Origin: Pachypanchax playfairii
Taxonomy: Eukaryota > Chordata > Actinopteri > Cyprinodontiformes > Aplocheilidae
Direction of reading: 5' to 3'
DNA length: 64,000 bases
Assembly: GCA_006937955.1 (NCBI GenBank)
Contig: SSNP01000007.1
Coordinates: 1,682,629-1,746,628, forward strand
How positions within the stretch are numbered: position 1 is the first letter of the stretch; every line of letters starts with the position of its first letter. The translations under genes and the position numbers were made by a program. Of this stretch, positions 58,428 through 64,000 are shown one piece after another. The notes under the pieces are model-generated. The model was not told where the DNA came from. It worked only from the letters and a program-made list of their open reading frames with translations, and did not search any database.

Positions 58428-58615
58428 AGGAGTAATTAGCAGCTTTAAATCAATATTTAGTGATTCACATGTTGTTTATTTCCTCCGCTGTCATCAAACA
58501 TGCACATAGATGCTGGAGTCATCAGGTCTAGACATCCAGTCAGAGTGTTAACCCCATCCATAACCGGAGGGTAAAGGCTACGCTTCATGGACCACCCCAA
58601 GTTTACCACAACATG
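58428..58615. promoter_or_regulatory. Candidate regulatory element
   Basis: Repeat-free sequence with GAGTAATTAGCAGC near 58430-58443, TTTAAATCAATATTTAGTG and CATCAAACATGC. Composition is more balanced than its flanks. Inference only. Confidence 0.25.
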
Positions 58616-60290
58616 CAAACTATAACAGAAAAACACACAAACACACTGAAGGCAAATATTCTTATTCCTTTAAGGTTTGCATTTATTTTTAATGATTGTA
58701 GAAAGTCAATGGTGAGGTTTAGTAAGAAAAAGACAAAAGTTAAAATAGTCCTCATGATTACTGCCTGACAGCGGTCTCAGTAGAGAATATCTGTGGAAAA
58801 AGAGAGGCGATTACACTTCCAGTCACCACACACTGTTTTTGACATATTGAGTAACAGGACATATGTCATCAGGAGCATGATCTTTTCTTCTTTAAGCTTT
58901 CTTCTCATTCTTGAGTAATATTTCACTGATTTTCCGTGTTTCTGCATCTCTAGCTCCTGGTTTTGCCCCATCTTTCTTTTTAAACACATTCTATGAAAAC
59001 CACCTCAGACAAGCTGCTGCAGTCTGTCTGTGAGTTTGTTGTATCTGTAATAAAATTAGGAGTGATTCATTTTTTAATCTTAAAAATACACATGAAGTGT
59101 GGTTGTTTGTTGACACTACAGGTCAAAAGACTGACAAACTCTAGAGCTGGTGAGGACACTGATTTCTCCTTTGGATGTGTGTCTGTGTGTGACTACTCAC
59201 ACAGCTGCAGCAGGCTTACAGCGCTTCACAGGAAATCAAGCGTTGGCTCAAGATCTACCCAATCAAAGAACGAGTTAAATCAAAGTTGTGCTGTTGGCCA
59301 CTGGCGTATATTTTTAGCGCAGAGCTCTGGATTCAGTGTACGTATGCATATCTGTACTCACTTACTGTGTAGTCCCACAAATTTTGTGTTTGCAAAAGGA
59401 AATACCTTGACAGGTTTTTGGAACACCCGCCCGGGTATTCATCCTCCGTCTCCCACTCGTTTTCTTCAACTCATTTCTTCCTTCGGTGTCGTTTTCAGTG
59501 TTATTTTACACTCACGCCCTTCCTCTGGCTTACAGCAACGCTCTCCCTCCCCAAAATTCATGTCGAAAGATCAAGAAAACTTAACATAGGAAAATACAGT
59601 GAAAAAAACTCCTTGTGAGACTAAAATATTTATATACCTAATTGTTTTTCAAAGGCGTATCTCTGCACGTCTTCATAATCATTACTCATGATGAAAACTT
59701 ACAAAAGCTCCTCATCAACAGCGACATCCAGGTTTCATTGGAAGAACATGTTTACTGTGAAATTAATAGAAAATGTCCTAATTTGCGACAACTTTGGTCT
59801 CAAAGTAATAAAATCAAGGATTGGACCCCTTGCACAGTCAGCACTCAACACTAGTTTTTACAACTATAAGTGTCTTACACTGATTCGGGGATGTTTTGTG
59901 CCCCATTCAATGAGCAGCTTTATTTTATTTATCTTGCATGCTCTATTTTAATGTTTTTTTAGTCAGACCACATACTTCTCAGCTATATAAAGTTAAATGA
60001 GGCTTTTGAAATGTTTTACATGACTGTACTGTTGTAGAAGCAATCTTCCTTTCATATCCTGGTTTGATGGCAAAGCGTTCACCTTGTTTGCCTTCCTGGT
60101 TGAAAGTTCTATATCAGGTTGTTGACAAATGCACAAGTGTACTTCTTTAAATGAATCTACCTTGTTTAGATGTTAATATACAATCTTTTGATGAGGATTC
60201 TTGCATTAAAGCCACAGGAAAAGGTTATATGTGGTGACTTTTTATGATAATCATATTTTCCCAGTAGAACATCCACCATTGTACTAGAGT
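58616..60290. other. Unique non-coding stretch holding the longest open frame
   Basis: The + frame at 58993-59589 is 198 codons, the longest in the window, but shows no recognised domain, signal peptide or repeat. An acceptor-like CACTACAG and donor-like GCTGGTGAGG lie inside it, near 59115 and 59146. I do not call a gene. Confidence 0.4.
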
Positions 60291-60391
60291 TGGACTAAAG
60301 CTGGATTCATACTTACGCAAAGGCAAATGTGCTCCCACACGGCGGCGTACTGACGGAGTCTGTTTCTGTTCATACTCCCCCGGCCCTGTTG

Positions 60392-60530
60392 TAAAGAAAT
60401 TCTCCGCCAGGACAGCAGGAGGCGCGTTCCTTACTTTTCCGTCTGTGTTTTAAAGAAATTCTCCGCCAGGACAGCAGGAGGCGCGTTCCTTACTTTTCCG
60501 TCTGTGTTTTAAAGAAATTCTCCACCAGGA
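60392..60530. repeat. 59-bp tandem repeat inside the Harbinger element (2.3 units)
   Basis: The unit starting TAAAGAAATTCTCCGCCAGG is present at 60392-60450 and 60451-60509, with the first 21 bases of a third at 60510-60530 (one G-to-A change). The two full units are identical. The repeat is GC-rich and contains GCGCG. Confidence 0.96.
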
Positions 60531-60825
60531 ATAAAATAAAACAAATAAAAAGCAGGGACTTTACGGCCACCGGCATCGCCACTGCTGCCCTTCAGACTTT
60601 TTTTAATACGGACAAATTCGTCCCTCATTTTCCTCCATCGTGCACTCCCCAACCTCCAACTCCAAGGTTCCAGTGATCTCCTTCCAGGAGTTGAAGCTGA
60701 GTTGTGCATCCCTGTAACCCAAACCTTGTACTATTTCAGAGAGAAGTTGCACAAATGATCGTACTTCCTCACTTCTTCTGCGAGATGTTCCTCGATCTAC
60801 TCCATGTCTTCAAGACTGTCAACAC
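60527..60825 (-). pseudogene. MADF/Myb-SANT-like DNA-binding protein relic (Harbinger ORF)
   Basis: On the minus strand, reading across frames, I see IEEHLAEEVRKYDHL, then YRDAQLSFNSWKEITGTLEL-EVGECT, then WRKMRDEFVRIKKSLKGSSG and AGGRKVPAFYLF. This fits a whole MADF domain of about 90 residues, with the expected W-x-x-MRD-x-FVR pattern and a basic stretch. In Harbinger transposons the MADF/Myb-like protein binds the transposon ends and brings the transposase to the nucleus. Two frameshifts and at least two stop codons make this copy non-functional. Confidence 0.75.
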
Positions 60826-61058
60826 TTGCACTGTTTACAATTTTAAAGGGAAGTTACGTCGTGACGGAAATGATATTGGGTTGTTTGGCTGACCAATCAC
60901 AGACGTGCGTCATCCGACGCGGCCCTCGGAAAATTAGAAAATAGAGCGTGACTCCAACCGATCATCCGAGCCAGTTGGAGAGCCCATATGACGTTTTATC
61001 ATGACGACGCGTGGCTCTGACTTGTCTGAGCCGCGTTAGTATGAATCCAGCTAAAGTC

Positions 61059-63600
61059 TTCCTTACAGCCTCCTTGAGATTTTACTTGTTAGATTTAGCA
61101 ACCAGTGACTTAGCAACTAGCTGCATGACCCAGCTATATGTCAAAGTTTCCAATTCCGTGTGATTCCCAAAGAAATTTTATATATTTTTTCAAAACTTTT
61201 TGTCTCAGTCAGGATCTGGTATCATTCAGTCTTTACTCATATGGAGATCCTGTGGTCCAATCTGCAGTGTGAGTGTAAAACTTTACTTTTTACTGCTCAT
61301 TCTCGGAGGTTTTTCATTGGCTTGTCACATTTCCTTATCGTAGTATTAAATGAATGAAGCTGCCAACTGAAATAGTTTCGCTATCAATTTTTCCACTTTG
61401 TGAAAAGCTTCAGTTTTGAGGCAAAAATATTCATAAAGCTTATAATTTGCCTCGCTTGTCTTTTCCTAACGAGAACGCCGTATAATTTGCTGAGACTTCA
61501 AATTCATTTTGATGCCCAAACAGTTGACCTTGAAAAATACAGAAAACAAAAACAAGATACTAATTACGCCTTGAAATGTTGAAAGGAAAGTTTTATTTTT
61601 CCCAGATTGTTGTATCTAAAATCACCTCTGTAATGGCTTCTTATTCCTCTTCTCACACCCATTTTCTCACTTCTTTCACTTTTCCTCTTACTTCTTCCTC
61701 TTTCTCACACAATCAGAACTGATGACAGTTTAACAGCAGAGAAAGAAAAAAAAAAAAGCTCTCACATTTTTCTGTGACAGATTTGTCAATGTCCCATAAT
61801 AACGAAAGGTGGCATTCCACACAACATTCAGCCCAGAGACAGGAAGTGCAGCTCAGAGGCCACAGGAAGCAGGAAGCAACCAAGGATGAGTTTTACTAGT
61901 CACTTACAGTAAGTCATCGGGAGACAAGGGGAAGTCTTTTGGACATGAGGTGAGTGGGTGAAGACAAAATCAGAGAGGAAAAGGAAAGAGAAAGAAAGTA
62001 TTGCAGATTGAAATTGTACTGTAGATAAAATAGTGTTGACAAGCTGCGTAACAGCTGGGAAGAGAGAGGAAGGAGCAGAAAGAGAACGTGGAAATAGTTT
62101 TCAGCTTAAAGGTCTCTGATTTGAAACCTAAATGAAATGCTGCTCTAGCATCATTCCCACCCCAGAACACCAGAAAGGGTTCCTGTGCAGCACAACAGCA
62201 ACTGTATACACACTTTCCACTGAGTTTCATCTGTTTCATGTGCAACATGGTGGATTTTTTTCACCCAAATTTGCAAAGTAACTAGATAGAGTTTATGTGA
62301 TTTCAACAACATCAGCAGACTATGTGCGTCAGGATGGTTCTGCTTTGATTTCATTAACGCTTTTATGTTCATCAAGAAAAAAAAGTTTTTTTTTCCTAAA
62401 ACAACACTGTGGCAGCTTGTTTTAGTACCTCTGCTGCATTTTACCAACAACTTTTGCCTTTTTCAAATAAAAATATAACTGTTTTTACGCCGTTTGGATG
62501 CTGCACAGTTTTAGGTCTTTTACACTGTTACTTTTCACCACCTCTTGCGATCCTCAACCACCGCAATCTGTTCTACTTTAAGCAGGAGCTGCTGATGGAC
62601 AATTCAAATAATGCACAGTGTCAAATAATTGATACTACAGTTTAAATTTCCACAGATTTAAGTCTGTAGCTGGGATTGTGTGTATTTTAGTTTATTAGTT
62701 CTCTGTGCTCTTGTTTTCCAGTTTATTCTGTCAGTCATGTTTCATCATTGTGTTCTTTGCCACAGATGTCAGAATGTTGCTCCTGTTGCCAGAGAACATC
62801 ATGTTCAGCTGCAACTAATCAAGACCATCATCTTCACCCGTTCATGTTCTGGTGTATGTTCACCTTTGTGTTTGTTGTTGCTCATATCACGGTCCATGTT
62901 TGGTTCTTTTCAGTAGGGTCTCAGTTTTTTAAAAATCATTTGGATCGTCACCTGCCCACACACCTACACATTGGACCCTACCAGGGTCACGCCTGTTCTT
63001 GACAGTAACAGTGTTTGAGATGTGGTGGCCTCAGCTTTGCTGTGGAGAGAAAAATCTTCCACAAAGATTTTGGAAGAAACACATGACACGTCAGATAGAT
63101 TCAAATATGTTGTTAATTGTTTTGAACACAACTTTAGTCTCTGGTAATTGAAAGTCTGTTGTAATCTTCTTAATGATGCTGTGTTGTTCCATCAGACATT
63201 GTGTAACTGGGTCAAACTGAGGATAATTTAATAAAACTATATTTCTGAGTACATTTGTATGTATTTTGATAACTGAAACAGTAACGTAATTTTTTTTATC
63301 TTTTTGGGTGAGTTTTACCAACTTGACTAAGTGTCCTATTAAATGTTATTGATGACTCTAAAACTGGCAGGAAGGAATGAGATGCTGTTGAGAAGAGGAT
63401 GGGCAGCAGTACAGGGTTAAATAGGAAAGCAGGTTAATGGCTGCATGCCAGACAAGAGTGCCAGGTGCAGAATATAGGGTAGAGAATTGTCCTTCTTCAG
63501 CTCCCCTGTGGAAGGAACCGGGCCACCATCCATGTACCCTCCGCTGCTGCAAGGCCACGTTTCTATCCTCCTTAACACAGCTGCGGCTACAGTCTTGCCC
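61059..63600. other. AT-rich unique non-coding stretch
   Basis: No gene recognised. A pyrimidine-rich run lies at 61625-61715 and an A12 run near 61747. Frames of up to 99 codons are unrecognised. Confidence 0.4.
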
Positions 63601-63626
63601 TCATTTGCTCCCTGTTTCTCTTACAG

Positions 63627-63652
63627 AAGAAGTTGACTGTGTCAATTATATG
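63627..63652 (+). other. Candidate 26-nt micro-exon
   Basis: A long pyrimidine tract (CTCATTTGCTCCCTGTTTCT) and CTTACAG lead into 26 bases, followed directly by GTATGT, a good vertebrate donor. One phase continues an open frame on both sides. No peptide family can be recognised from eight codons. It is worth attention only because another strong acceptor follows at the edge. Confidence 0.15.
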
Positions 63653-63964
63653 GTATGTGCTGCGCGCCACAAATCACACTCACATGTTCTGCACTCGTAG
63701 CTTCTCCATATCTCTCTCCTGCTGCCTTTGTGTCTGGATGCTGCATAGAACCATGGAGTTTTAGAGCTTGTGTGTGTTATGACAGTGTGAAAGGCACAGG
63801 AAGGAAAGGCCACGCTTCCCCTGATGCTCCTGCTGCTGCTGTGGACCAGAGGAGATAAGGACACACACGCACACATGGATGCACACCCAGGCATGAACAA
63901 ACAATTGCAACACAGATGCATGCTGGCTGCATTAACACTCACTCCCTCTCCACCTCCCCTGCAG
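63653..63964. other. Non-coding stretch ending in a strong splice acceptor-like tract
   Basis: The last 30 bases (CACTCACTCCCTCTCCACCT followed by CCCCTGCAG) form a near-ideal polypyrimidine tract and acceptor. A branch-point-like TTAAC lies about 35 bases upstream of the AG. Confidence 0.4.
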
Positions 63965-64000
63965 ATCAACTTCCATGTGGTTTGGCCTCAGTTCCCTCTA
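63965..64000 (+). other. Possible start of an exon cut by the window edge
   Basis: Follows CCCTGCAG directly. In one phase it reads INFHVVWPQFPL. All three phases are open for the available 36 bases, which is too short to be informative. If real, this is the only exon touching the window, and the left part would be intron or upstream DNA of that gene. Confidence 0.2.

Larger units (their letters stand above)
60295..61058 (-). mobile_element. PIF/Harbinger-type DNA transposon, internally deleted
   Basis: The ends form inverted repeats: left AGCTGGATTCATACTTACGC, and right (minus strand) AGCTGGATTCATACTAACGC, one mismatch in 20. TAAA is found just outside both ends, compatible with a TWA-type target duplication. 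The interior carries a MADF-domain relic on the minus strand, a protein class encoded by Harbinger elements beside the transposase. The transposase itself is absent. Confidence 0.78.

Overview
The window reads as nuclear DNA from a teleost fish. It contains none of the dense long ORFs, Shine-Dalgarno sites or operons of a prokaryote. It has many (CA/GT)n microsatellites and a set of decayed transposable elements of types common in ray-finned fish: V-SINE-type tRNA-derived SINEs, a LINE 3' end with an (ATGG)n tail, a Penelope-like element with a GIY-YIG region, a Tc1/mariner-type transposon, a PIF/Harbinger-type transposon with a MADF relic, and terminal-inverted-repeat MITEs. The species cannot be named from this sequence.

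I find no protein-coding gene that I can defend. The longest open frame is 198 codons and resembles no family I know. Most open frames are chance frames through microsatellites or AT-rich DNA. The window is therefore either intergenic (a gene desert) or lies within very large introns. The only exon-like signals are weak: a 96-nt candidate near 19.3 kb, a 26-nt micro-exon candidate near 63.6 kb, and a strong-looking splice acceptor 36 nt before the right edge, which may be the start of an exon that continues outside.

Layout: 0-12.6 kb is unique sequence with several stretches that look like conserved regulatory DNA (homeodomain and octamer motifs near 4.6-6.1 kb and 10.1-10.9 kb), plus one copy of a 282-bp microsatellite-flanked repeat near 3 kb. 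At 12.7-14.9 kb there is a ~1.05-kb direct tandem duplication whose junction holds the only N in the window. A SINE relic lies at 15 kb, a LINE tail with (ATGG)19 at 21 kb, and a Tc1/mariner relic at 31.6-32.1 kb. A Penelope-like relic lies at 34.2-35.0 kb, a repeat with inverted ends at 37.0-37.3 kb, and tandem SINEs with a 35-bp palindrome at 42.4-42.9 kb. Further right are SINE relics at 46.0 and 55.3 kb, a 565-bp MITE at 50.3-50.9 kb, the second 282-bp repeat at 51.0-51.3 kb, and a Harbinger-type element at 60.3-61.1 kb.

Because there are no genes, there is no pathway to reconstruct. The likeliest biological role of the unique portions is cis-regulation of a neighbouring developmental gene. 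That is an inference from sequence texture alone and needs a cross-species alignment. All family names rest on recalled family sequences and visible motifs; no database search was run.
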